Positions 12,344 to 22,300 of a DNA stretch of 23,560 nucleotides are shown piece by piece. Each line of letters opens with the position of its first letter. The stretch's first letter is position 1. Origin of the DNA: Chytridium lagenaria (taxonomy: Eukaryota > Chytridiomycota > Chytridiomycetes > Chytridiales > Chytridiaceae); contig JAHLKC010000275.1 of assembly GCA_025449115.1 (NCBI GenBank), positions 1 through 23,560 on the forward strand, read 5' to 3'. The translations under genes were made by a program, and so were the position numbers. The notes under the pieces were generated by a model that saw only the letters and a program-made list of their open reading frames with translations, had not been told where the DNA came from and did no database searches.

Positions 12344-13323
12344 ATCGGCAGTAATTAAACTCATGACATTTTCACATTATAGATAGGTTGCTTTCAGTTT
12401 TTAGCACCCCATATCCCTTCAGATCCCAGTTTATGCATATTGACACTACGAAAAAGATATGGCCTTACGAGACATTCAACTTTTATTTTTGTGTTGACCA
12501 CGGTTTGAAGGCGCATCTAAACTCGACACCCAATCCCCCCCTCCTTTAAAGAGGGGTCTTGGGCATTCACGTTTGAAATTGAAAGAATCGAGTCGTACAT
12601 GCTGCTTAAAAAAACACGGTCATCGTAGTATTGAAGCCTACCGCGAATAGTGCATACGCTCTTTGCTCGCTGAAATTACACAACTGTGTCTAGTAGCCAA
12701 CAAACATATAATCAGTAACTGTTTTATATTCGATAATCAATATATATCCATTCAACCATAAAGGTTGAAAGATGAGTTCCTAACCACACTCATCATTAGC
12801 ACCGGGTCGTTACCCACGTCTATCCAAAGTAGAGGTGGGGAAAAATCCAGGTAAAGAAAAACAGAACTGAAAAAAAAAGGGTTGCAGTACTGCAGGGTAA
12901 TCCAACGTCATTGACAAAAACGGGTGATGAGGGCAAAGAGATAGGAATATATCGGAAAGGATGATGGTAAGCGATAACATAAAAGACTAAACTTAAACAG
13001 AAGCTGGGATAAAACTTCTTTTTTTTTCGAGTTTTCTGAAGACAACATTATAAAATCCAAAAAATGAAGATATAATAAGACGCGAAATGTAAAACGATGG
13101 AGGGTTGTGGTCAAAACAATAACCGAAATAACAAAAAGCGAGAGGGAAATATTTTTCTTTTTTTGATGAAAACAAACAAAAGCGGGAGTCCTTGCATTTT
13201 AACTTTTTTGGTTGATGCTGGCCCCACCACGTCTATGAAAGAGGGCGGCAGCCAGAAGAGGTCTGTAGAACGAAGACGAAGGGAGGAACACAAGACGAAA
13301 CGATAGTCAAAAGATATTCAACC
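12344..13323. other. Intergenic region between convergent gene ends (3' flanks)
   Basis: This 980-bp interval separates the stops of the reductase (+) and the RRM gene (-). It is AT-rich with long T/A runs, especially at 12860-13200, consistent with long 3' untranslated regions. Open frames of 60-70 codons here have low-complexity translations with no family resemblance. No tRNA-like B box or cloverleaf was seen. Confidence 0.6.
12529..12563. repeat. Imperfect G/C-rich inverted repeat (possible hairpin)
   Basis: Outer arms CCCAA and TTGGG and inner arms CCCCTC and GAGGGG flank a 7-base loop (ctttaaa), with a small internal bulge. It lies about 190 bp after the reductase stop in otherwise AT-rich sequence. 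It could be an RNA hairpin in the 3' untranslated region; function unknown. Confidence 0.5.
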
Positions 13324-14848
13324 TTAAGCCATAGTGGCAGGTTTGTTGGAGTGAATGGCCATAAGCTTCTTCTCACGGTAGCCTCTCGGCTCGGCAATGT
13401 TGACGACAATGTTTTTTGACCCGTATCTCCTCCCGTTAAGCTCCATGAGAGCACGTTGAGCCATCTGTTCCGTTTCAAAGCTGACGAATCCGAATCCCTT
13501 TGAGCGACCGGTGGAATCATCCCTCATCACCCTGGCAGACACGATACGACCATAAGCACGGAACAAGTTGAACAACTCCAAGTTATCCACATGGTCTTCA
13601 AGGTTCTTCACGTAAAGGTTACGCGAATCAAGGGCGACGTTGGAATAATCAAACGATTGCTGTTGAGCGCTGTTCCAGGCGGGTGCATTGGCGTGCCATC
13701 CTGTTGCGGAATTGGTGGGAGGAGAAATGGGTGACGACGGGTTGCTGTTAGCGGGAGACCAGGTCGGGGTTGACGCGTTGTAGTTCTGGGGAGAAGACCA
13801 GGTGGTCGGAGGAGTGGCGGGAGGGGTGCTCCATCCGGCGGCAGCTGCGACGAGGACGGTATCGGTAGAGGAGGGGTGGATGGTAGGAGGAGGAGACATT
13901 GAGGTGATATCTGCGGGTGCCGCGTTCTTGTGTGTTGGGTATTGGTAGGGCGAGTTCTTCGGGAACTGCCACGTGAGGGCGCTGTTTCGGAAATAATGAG
14001 ACAACGGTTACACCAGAATTCAGACGCATGACCGTGAGTCATAGACGGTGCATGCTCATATGAAGGATAAATTCTTACATGGCGCTTCCTCGGAAAATGG
14101 AGCCGTTCATTTCCTGAAGGCATCGGTCCGCATGATCCTGGTTCTCAAACTGAAGCAACGCGTAAGATTCGGCACCAGACCGATCCATCATCACTTTGCA
14201 TGAGATGATCCTGCCATAGTTTCGAACGGCCTCGTAAAACTCCAAGGAGGTGACGCCAAGGGGAATGTGCTTAACAATAGTCTTTGCACCAGAAGTGTTG
14301 CTGAAGTTCATGTTGGGGTCTTTGAAAGTCAACTGGACTTTGGATCCCAAGAACATGGAGCCATTGACCGTAGCAAAGAAGCGCTCGGCTTGATAAATAC
14401 ACGTTAGTTTCGCTCGCGACATAATCATGGTAAAACATACCATCGGGCATATGGCGGAAGATGACCTTGACGCGAGGAGCGCCAGTGACAGGGTCGCGTT
14501 CGATGATGACCTTTCTGCAATGAGAAAGAAGAGTGAGTAAAATACACGAAAGTAGCATTAGTTCACAGAGCTTAAATTTTCCAGATACATACGTCTCAAC
14601 ACGCATGTCATTGAGGCATCGAACAATATCCTGTTACAAAAAATTAAGAGAGTTGGTCAGTACATTGAGTATATCGCTATCATTCACTCTAAATATGTAA
14701 TCATTTAACTACTAACCAGCTCTGTGATTGTGGGAGGGAGGCCACTGTTATAGGTTTGGTTAGTTTCGTGCTAATTACCAAAAAACATAACAACCGCAAT
14801 GTCTCACCTGATAATGAGGGTAGGGTAGGCGTCGAAAGGGTCCGTCAT
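13324..14848 (-). CDS. RNA-binding protein with three RRM domains (poly(A)-binding-protein-like)
   Basis: Six exons can be joined exactly: 14848-14808, 14744-14717, 14630-14593, 14514-14441, 14388-14079 and 13981-13324, giving an intact 382-residue protein with no frame break. RRM1 (about 10-80) has LIISGLPPTITELDIVRCLN and VKVIFRH. RRM2 (about 88-160) has TIVKHIPLGVTSLEFYEAVR and YALLQFENQDHADRCLQEMN. A 120-residue linker rich in Pro, Ser, Thr and Asn follows. RRM3 (about 285-360) has canonical RNP2 (NLYVKNL) and RNP1 (KGFGFVSF). RRM3 is closest to poly(A)-binding proteins; RNP1 in RRM1 and RRM2 is degenerate, so those domains may bind protein or bind RNA weakly. Introns of 52-97 nt all fit GT-AG. 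Likely a cytoplasmic or nuclear mRNA regulator; the exact ortholog is not known to me. Confidence 0.92.
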
Positions 14849-15941
14849 TTTTTTTCCAAAGCAGGCGATAAATGGATATACAGAGATAAATAGAGATGTT
14901 TGAATGTACAGAACTCTGGTTTCTGTTTGATCACAAAGAAAGTTAAAATGTTTAGATCGCCGATCATAGCGAAACGCATCAAGATACGGATCATTCAGTA
15001 AAACCAAGAATGCAAGCACATTAAAAAGTTACCCACCTTTTATCGAGCCGATTTGCAAATGGTGTGATTTTGTACCTTGTTCTTTTCCTAGGTTACAAGG
15101 TCTGCTGGATGGGAATGCTGTTGAATGGTATGCCTTTCTTGCAGAGGATGTGATGTATGGATGGAGTGGATGATAGAGGTGAGATGTAGTTTTTAAAGTT
15201 GAAAGAGGCCCGCAGGTGACGAAGTCGATGTGTTTGTGGTGAGTTGTATGAGGTTGCAGAAGGTGGGAATGAAGGGAAATAACGGGAAAAAGAAAACTCA
15301 AATGCTCAAAGTGGGTCAGAGGTCATCGGCCCCCAAAAAAAAAAGAGGCCACTTAAAATAATAAAGTGTAACCTGAACAAGCACCCACTTTCTGTTGTCC
15401 GCAGACAAACACCAGAAAACAATTGGACACTTAAATATTTTTAGCATTTCAATAACATGTCATCATCATCGGCGTAGGTAGGGAGGGAGGGACGTTGGCT
15501 CCAGCCGTCATTCAGAGATTTGTTAATATCGAGTCAAGGTTGGTTTGATAAAGGCATCATTCCACGTGTTGCTAATTGATGATACCCAAGTGCTTGATGT
15601 TGGAATATGGTGTCGGCTCTTAATGGACGGCATTCATTCCGTCAAACGCTTTCTCCCTGGGGTTGAATGGGTCATCGTTGGAGTATAGGGGTTTAGAGTT
15701 CAAATTTTAAAAGGGTTCGCAGTTTAGACATCTCTAAAGAAACGCGTTGCTGAGCAAAAGGCTTGAAGCAGTGCATGCAAAGGGGATGTGTGCTCTCATT
15801 TTGTGCAAGTTCTGTGAAGGAACAGCCCTACTCCATATTATATCTATCTCCATGCATAATTTCTGGAGAATTCGTATCAATGGGCGTCCCCCAGATCCCG
15901 TATGAAATTGATTCACATGAAAAAAAAGCTTAAATGAAAAG
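14849..15941. other. Intergenic / 5' leader region upstream of the RRM gene
   Basis: The stretch is read as promoter and long 5' leader of the RRM gene on the minus strand. A pyrimidine-rich tract (minus strand, about 15300 down to 15100) would suit a transcription start zone, and the leader may be spliced. The longest frame (15301-15029, minus) begins with TTG, not ATG, and its translation is low-complexity. Between 15400 and 15940 I see no conserved coding text, tRNA or repeat. Confidence 0.5.
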
Positions 15942-16094
15942 TCACATCACTTTAAACTTCCCACCACCTTTGTCAGTGAGTAAATGCTGACCGCATCCGT
16001 CGTGGAGGATCATAACGAAAATAATGAAAACCAATGCCACCACGGCAAATTGGTAGTCGTTGGTTGTTGAATTCCTTCGAGAGTTGTCATTCAT
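15942..16094 (-). CDS. Possible 50-residue single-pass membrane microprotein
   Basis: An ATG-started frame encodes 50 residues and ends in TGA. It has a polar N-terminus with two Arg (MNDNSRRNSTTND), a strongly hydrophobic stretch of 17 residues (YQFAVVALVFIIFVMIL), and a short tail rich in Gly and Lys (DKGGGKFKVM). This is a plausible small membrane protein architecture. Its ATG shares the sequence CATG with the RNase H1 start on the other strand. I do not recognise the family. A frame of this length can occur by chance, and the hydrophobic stretch could be a product of AT-rich promoter DNA, so this is a candidate only. Confidence 0.35.
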   Translation of the reverse strand: MNDNSRRNSTTNDYQFAVVALVFIIFVMILHDGCGQHLLTDKGGGKFKVM

Positions 16095-17269
16095 GGGCAA
16101 GGCCAAATCCAAGTTCTATTCAGTGCGAGTAGGTAGGCGGACAGGGGTGTATACGACCTGGTCAGTTTTTTTGGGCCCTTTTAGCAGTCTCATCATACTT
16201 AAGCTGGGCTTGCAGGCGAGAATGTGAGCAAAATATACTTGGTGTATCAAAAGCTGAGTTCAAGTCATTTGCTACCTTTGAAGAAGCCGTCAATTATCTT
16301 GGGACCCCTGCCGATGCCCCACAAGTCTGTCCGCAAGCCACCCCGGTATCGAATCTTCCAGGAGCTTCGTCTAGTATATCACGGGATGGAAATGGTCTTT
16401 TGACTTTTAATCAAAGAGCTACTATTTCTTCCTCGCCAGCCTGCTCTGTGTCGAGTCTTCAAAGCTTGGGGGTGGAACCTTGGCCTGTTTCGCCGCAATT
16501 ACATACACGACAAGTCTCTACCTCTTCGTCAACATCATGTCCGCCTATCCATTCGCCTTCACAGGAATCCACCGCCCAAACTTTAGCGACATCCTTCTCA
16601 GCAGCATCTCCTTCCTCCTCACAACCCCACCCAACAACTTCCACCTCACAGCCTTCTAGAAAAACTCCTTCGAAATCGAAGATTAATGATAACGACTTTG
16701 TGTTTGATCTCGAAGTATACACAGACGGATCTTGTTTAGGCAACGGGAAAAACCATGCTAAGGCAGGAATCGGTGTATTTTTTGGACCCAGCGATCCTCG
16801 GTAACCATATAATGCTTTATATTTGCCTTATTTGTTTGCAGAAACATCAGCGAAAAGCTTCCGGGAAGTATGCAAACAAACAACAGGGCCGAGGTGTTGG
16901 TAAGACACGTAGACTTTTACTTAAGGTTAAATTAATCAAAGGCTGCTATTCGTGCATTGGAAGCGACTCCAAAGCATCTGTCGGTAAAGATCCTTCAGAT
17001 AGTACTTATCTTCGTCAAGGTAGGACACCGTTGCGTGATTCAACTTTAACACAAATAAAGGCATATCCCTTTGGATGACCAACTGGAAGAAAAATGGTTG
17101 GAAGACGGCGAAAGGAACACCCGTGCTTAACCAGGATTTATGGCAAAGACTCGACATGCTGATCGATCTTCATGAGAATCACGTCAAGTTTGTGTACGTC
17201 AAAGCGCATTGTGGTATTTTCGGGAATGAAGAAGCGGACCGATTGGCGAATGAGGGAGCGTGGCTTTAG
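16093..17269 (+). CDS. RNASEH1: Ribonuclease H1 (hybrid-binding domain plus catalytic RNase H domain)
   Basis: Reaction: cuts the RNA strand of RNA/DNA hybrids, acting on R-loops in nucleus and mitochondria. Exons: 16093-16160, 16216-16800, 16842-16899, 16942-17019 and 17061-17269; introns are 41-55 nt. Residues 7-50 form the hybrid-binding domain (KFYSVRVGRRTGVYTTW, FKSFATFEEAVNYL). A disordered linker of roughly 130 residues, very rich in Ser, Thr and Pro, follows. The catalytic domain starts near 190 and keeps all four acidic residues and the His: Asp in YTDGSCLGNG, Glu in TNNRAEV, Asp in SDSTYL, His in KAHCGIFGNEEADRLANEGA and its final Asp. The exon sum is 998 nt, one short of a multiple of three: a T is missing at about 16994 just before SDSTYL. 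With it the protein would be 332 residues. DCTN3 converges on it with only 44 bp between stops. Confidence 0.95.
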
Positions 17270-17313
17270 CAGTGAACCGGAAATACATTTATTTACAGTT
17301 AAAATAGTCGACA

Positions 17314-18025
17314 TCATACTCCAAGTTGTGTTTCCAACGCATTTAAGGTCGAGTCAAAGTTTAGGAAGAGCAGCGACATGGTTTGGACCTGGAAAACTCT
17401 TAGCGGGGTTCATGCAAAATAGTAGAAACGTACTTGCTCGTTGTACTCCTCCATTACCGCATCAATCGGCTCTTCAATGCCAAAATCTCCTGCTTCTGCA
17501 AATACTGATTGTATTCTAAAGGATGTAATGCTCTCACATGTTTGTCGATATCTTCGCAATACCGTCAGCGTGGCATAAAGTAACAAGACATGAACCAACC
17601 ACTCAGAGACGTGGACTCAAGCTCCGCCTTTAACAAATCCAGCTCCTTAAGTTGCATGGCCGCACCGAAAATCTCAGATTCGGACGCCATCACAATCTCT
17701 TTCTTTGCTCCAGAGTCCAACGCTAGAGCTTCCATGTCCTTTGATGATTCCTGAATGAGATCCTTGACTTGACCGTCTACAACCCAATGGTAAGTAATCG
17801 AATGTGGATTAACGCACATTTCCGGAGAAACTCATTCAAGGATCGCCTTTCTTCGATGATGGTGTGGAGCTTTGACTGGATGGATTGGAGGAGGGAAAAG
17901 ATTGAATTGGATCCGAGTTGACGACCTCGAAAGGATGAGGTGTTGGCGGGGAGAATGTCTTCCAAGTGCTTGAGCCGGGACTCGAGAACGGTCAAGTCTG
18001 GCTCTACTTCTGCTGGTATATTCAT
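17314..18025 (-). CDS. DCTN3: Dynactin subunit 3 (p22/p24 family)
   Basis: Role: small coiled-coil subunit of the dynactin shoulder, needed for dynein-driven transport. Seen: N-terminus MNIPAEVEPDLTVLESRLKH then LEDILP, SIFSLLQSIQSKLHTIIEER, NEFLRK, an intron at 17817-17777 (41 nt), YGQVKDLIQESSKDMEAL, KEIVMASESEIFGAAMQLKE, LDLLKAELES, an intron near 17600, a region with ALHPLEYNQYLQKQE, AVMEEYNEQ, an intron at 17433-17389 (45 nt) and the tail VQTMSLLFLNFDSTLNALET. The final two parts match the human p24 pattern [20 protein letters not shown] in position and length. A frame shift is likely near 17480. The sequence is poorly conserved across the family, so assignment rests on overall order, helical content and C-terminal match. 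The total of about 190 residues suits the family. Confidence 0.76.
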
Positions 18026-18193
18026 GGTTGTCTGATGAATTCAAAGATTCTTGGACTGTTGGACAGGAATGCAACTGGAAAGGGCCTGTCAACGTATTCG
18101 TCCCTCTATTAATAACAGTCGACCGGTAAGGCAAAATAAACAATATCATACAGGTAAGATACGGCATATAATTTACAATACGTATTGATGAGA

Positions 18194-18827
18194 CTACAAT
18201 CTTCTCTTCTGGGTGGCCTGCATCCACCATGTCTGATAGGCGTCACATCCGTGATACGCTTAATATTCCACCCCAAGCCCTAACTGCCCTAAACGCCATC
18301 TCCCTCCCCGGTCCAAACAACTTCAACCTCACCTCCACCCCCCTCAATGCACATTCTTCTTCTCCGCCTTCTCCGCCAACTGCAAATCGTTTGATACCCG
18401 CATCAGAGGTTCCTCGAGCCGATTTCTTTAATCCACAGGTTCCAGCGGAGGCCCAGACTAAGGCATTTCCAGAAGCGTCGGTCAACGTCGCCATGGTGTT
18501 GTTTCGGTTGCCGTGACATGGACAATGTGATGGTCTTCTGGGGCCTTTTCGGTACTTCCGTGATCTTTCCAGATGATCGAAAGGGGTGTTTTTCGAAGCC
18601 GAGTTGGGGGTGGCTTTCGGGATAACTGACATATCAAGGGCGGTGGGCTTTGTTGCTGGAGTTACGGAGTTTGCGCATCGGTTGAGAGCCCGCGCGGGAG
18701 AGAGAATTGAAAGATCCGGAGGTGGGCATGCATCACATCCTGTTGCTCCTGACGACACGGAGAGGCGAGATGCAGTAGCATGGCCCTGGATGCGGGCCAG
18801 CAGTGACGATGAGTGCCTTGAGAACAT
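18194..18827 (-). CDS. MRPS11: Mitochondrial small-subunit ribosomal protein uS11m (MRPS11)
   Basis: Role: uS11 of the mitochondrial small subunit platform, contacting 12S rRNA near the E site. Seen: a leader typical of mitochondrial import (MFSRHSSSLLARIQGHATAS) and a disordered stretch, then the uS11 core: HGNRNNTMATLTDASGN, ALVWASAGTCGLKKSARGTS, AEKAEKKNVH, RGVEVRLKLFGPGREMAFRA and the C-terminal signature DVTPIRHGGCRPPRR. The core is spread over three frames: single-base shifts occur near 18520, 18385, 18350, 18260 and 18203. With the last one repaired the protein ends a few residues after PPRR at the TAG at 18194; without it the frame runs on to about 18109. The ATG at 18827 begins the import-like leader. 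Its start lies 42 bp from the start of KXD1 on the other strand. A plus-strand frame at 18229-18516 is only its shadow. Confidence 0.91.
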
Positions 18828-18869
18828 TGCTTGTGAAAAGCAGAAAAAAAGGACTACGTAACGCAAGAC
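18828..18869. promoter_or_regulatory. 42-bp divergent intergenic gap between uS11m and KXD1
   Basis: The two start codons (18827 minus, 18870 plus) are separated by 42 bp that include a run of seven A residues. There is no room for two conventional promoters, so promoter elements must reach into the neighbouring coding regions or be shared. Confidence 0.55.
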
Positions 18870-19311
18870 ATGGATGATGGCGAAGGCAGCCTATTTGCGT
18901 TCGGATGGCGGGGGTTGTGGGCAAGGACAATATGAACAGCATTCTGGAGAAGCAGGAGGAAGTGTATGTCATCGAGGGAGAGTTGAGGATCGATAGGGAT
19001 GACTGTGTTTTTGTAAAATAGGTTGGCCACGTAAAGCATTCAAACCGGTCTCTGGACGCATTTAACAGCTTTTCGGCGTCGCGGTATGAGGAAAATCTGG
19101 GCAACGTTGAAAACTACACGGCGATGCTGAAGGAGATGAAGTCAGACCTTGAGTTGATATTCAAGCGCATCAGGTTTTATTTAGTTTGTTCATCGGCAAG
19201 GGATTAATTCAAAACAGGTCTCTGAAGTCCAGATTGTCATCAGCTCATCCAGATCACTTTGCGAGAGTGGTTTCATCTGCTGCGGAGGAGGAGGACGGAC
19301 TAAATCGCTGA
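18870..19311 (+). CDS. KXD1: KxDL domain protein (KXD1; BORC/BLOC-1-related subunit)
   Basis: Role: KXD1 is a helical subunit of BORC, which recruits kinesin machinery to lysosomes, and of the fungal BLOC-1-like complex on endosomes. Seen: MDDGEGSLFAFG, GKDNMNSILEKQEE (compare DDVNAIILAQKNM), an intron at 18962-19021, then VKHSNRSLDAFNSFSASRYE, LGNVENYTAMLKEM, the KxDL motif itself in KSDLELIFKRIR, a second intron (gttttat...aaaacag) and SLKSRLSSAHPDHFARVV. It ends EEEDGLNR followed by TGA. The order and the KxDL-IFxRIR-LKxxLxxxHP core match the family well. One base is lost or gained near 18904. The coding region is about 110 residues, shorter than animal KXD1, which has a long disordered tail. 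The stop lies 12 bp before, and in frame with, the IBTK-like start codon. Confidence 0.82.
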
Positions 19312-19323
19312 GACCATGCCGCA

Positions 19324-22300
19324 ATGTTTTTGTCGGCGATTCAGAAAAATGACCTTCAGACGGCAAAGTCTATCCTTCAATCACTCGACTCGTCCGACCG
19401 TCTCACACAATCAACACCACCATCCCGTTCATTCGATACCCTTGCTAAGCGTAGCGTGAAAGCATCAGACCTTAATAAACGTGACATTAACGGAAATGGC
19501 CCCATTCATATTGCTGTGGGGAAACGGGATCAAGAGCTTTTGGAGCTTTTGCTGAAACTACCTCTTGTCGATGTGAATTTGCAGGATGAGGAGAGCGGAT
19601 ACACCATCATGCATAGAGTAGAGTGAGATTGTAAATGTGGGTATTAAAGTCTGTCTAGGCTTTGTATCAAGGAGACCTTCGACTTGCTCTGACCGCTATG
19701 CGGATGCGCCCTGATGTCGATTTGCAAATTCGAGATTGGGAGGGCTTGACCTGCTTTGACGTCCTTGACGTATGTTAAAACCTACTTGGTGTGGAATTTC
19801 TAATGTATCCCAGCTTAGCGTAAACCAACTCAAGAGCTTATATGTCGTTCACTCTGAACTTGAACGTGGAGCAGAGGAGGACGATGAAGATGAGGCGAAT
19901 TGAAGTCAGAGACTGTACGGGTTTCATCGACTCTGAGCTTTCGTCCATTTGGACATGGGGTACTAATAGTAATTACGTACGTTCATGTTTCATCTCACTT
20001 GGTGTTTACTTACGATGCATGGAAGGCCCTCGGGAACCAAAACTCAGATGACCGTATTCTCCCTGAAAGAGTTGACACGGATTTCAACTTCTCCAATCCA
20101 CAAACCATCTCCTCCATGCTTGAACCTCGACCCACCATCGTTGCTCTAGGTCTTTCAAAATATCATATGGTGTTTTCGACAAGTAACGGGAATATCTACG
20201 CGAACGGGTTTGGACCTGGTGGGAGATTAGGACTTGGACATGAAGATACCGTCGTGAAACCGGTTTTGGTGAAGGGGGTTAAGGGACAGGTGAAATGTAT
20301 TGCACTTGGTCCGGATCATACTGTTGTGGTAACGAAGTGAAGGAGGGGTGTGGAGTTGGGGGAGTAATAAATATGGACAGCTTGGTAAGAGCGATAATCA
20401 GGGGTTTTCTCGGCTAAGATTCCATAGGATTTAATACTGATTTAAGAAATGGCGATTATCTTCCGTCATTGGTGCCTGAGGAAATTGGAGGACCTTTGAA
20501 GAAAATTAGGATCGTGGGGGGAGCTGCTTCAAAGTATCATACAGCTGTTTACACAGACACTGGTCTTATGTTCACATGGGGCCATAATGTTGGTCAGCTA
20601 GGTTTGCGATTTTTCGCCGTTTTTTTTCGTAATGACAGTATTATAGGCTATCCGAAACAACCTTCATCGTCATTACAAACTATACCAAAGAGAGTCTCGA
20701 CATTTCACAACATTGGATTACTGCATATTGCTGTGAACAATAGCTCTAACCGCTGTGTTAACGTCGCAATTCGAGGTTCACGTAATGTCTTTGTTCGCAA
20801 GTCAACGTGTCTCCTTCAATTTCGCGTACTTTCCCAAGAACATGGTTGTGCATCGCCCTTCAGTTCCACTACGATACATATAGTTAAAGTAGTATCAGGC
20901 AACCATCAGTACGCGGCTACTACGAACACTGGTGATGTTTTTCTGTGGTCACCACCTGAAGACAATCAGTTTTAGCGGTACATGGCAGAATGTGAATTTC
21001 CCGCAATCCAATCCGAGACGGTATTTGGACGTCAAGGACGCGACATATGACCGCTGTTGATGTGTCCATTGGGATTGATTCCACGATTCTTATTCTAAAA
21101 AGCAAGGACATGTTTTCATCGGACACCGGTAAGCGCAGTTTGATGCTGTCTGTGGATAATAACAGTTATTAGCCGACCAAACGTTAAAGCGAAGCCTATT
21201 GGCATCAAATCATCGTCGTTCGGAGAAAGAGCTTATTTTCTTCAAATTCCGAAAAGTTCCATATCTTCAACACGTCAAGACGGTGTTTGCTTCTCCGGCT
21301 GGTAATTACGCCGCACTACGGAGCGACGTCGTCAGACTTGGCAACAATTATATACCGCATGATTTCAGAGAAGCGCTGAAAGTCGTCGCACCACATAAAT
21401 GGGCTTTAACGTCTGATTCTTCTTTTCATCACACTGTTGATTGCCACGTGACTGGATCTGTAATTCCCTGCACATAGTTATTTGCTGTGTTATCAAAGTG
21501 CTGTACTTTTAGAGTATTTCACGAAGCCGAACGGGAGCAAAATTGGAGGGGTCGCGGTTTCATGGACTCACTCTTCCAATGGAAGACGTATCTTTGAGAT
21601 CAAACTGTCCGATTTCGCGCCTGAAGATATTCGAGCCTTACTTGATATAGTCTACTTTGGTCGAACAGAAAGCCGACGCGTCTTTCCGTTCGCGTCAAAA
21701 GGTGGCGACCCTGTCGATAAGGTCCTCAAGAATCTCGGTATTGTTCGAAACTCTTCCGCAAACCTGCCTCTTGGACCCGCTTTGGAAAACACTAAACTTC
21801 AACAGCTCACCGACGCCATTATCAGAACATCGGAAGGAGATCTACCATGCTTTCAGGCAATACTTATTGCAAGGTGTCCCTTTTTCGAGGCCATGCTGAA
21901 CGATGAGTCGCGTTGGCTTCTTCAAAAACAAGAACGCGACGATGGATGTGACGTTGTTGTGATTGATATGGGGCATGCTCGACTCGAAGTCTGTGAAGTG
22001 GTGCTGCGGTGGATTTATGGGGAAATGGAACCTTCCCATTTATTTCCTACTAAGATTCGGAAGGAAAATGTGGATACATATGTTGCGTTTCTCATTGAGG
22101 TGATGGCTATGGCGGATGAGCTTCTGCTTGATGAGTTAAAGGAGATCACGTCAAGAGTTATCTTTCGAAGCATTGAAATTAGGAACGTTGCTTCGTTCTT
22201 GGAGGTGGCGGATACGTATGAAGCGCACACATTGAAGAAATGCTGCATTAATTTCTGTAAGTATTGTTTTTTCTGTATTGTTCTAATGCTTTTATAGTGA

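Noticed and set aside
12908..13306. Several frames of 60-70 codons on both strands
   Set aside because: They arise from A/T-rich runs in the 3' flank of the RRM gene; the translations are low-complexity.
13608..14123. Minus-strand frame of 171 codons overlapping the RRM gene
   Set aside because: It is an alternative frame through the Pro/Ser-rich linker; the RRM frame has RNP motifs and joins exactly with the upstream exons.
15029..15301. Minus-strand frame of 90 codons upstream of the RRM gene
   Set aside because: Its first codon is TTG, the translation is rich in His, Ser and Pro without family likeness, and the pyrimidine-rich DNA fits a 5' leader better.
18229..18516. Plus-strand ATG frame of 95 codons that looks like the N-terminus of a gene
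   Set aside because: The opposite strand encodes mitochondrial uS11 over this interval, including the GGCRPP signature and LFGPGRE; the plus frame is its shadow.
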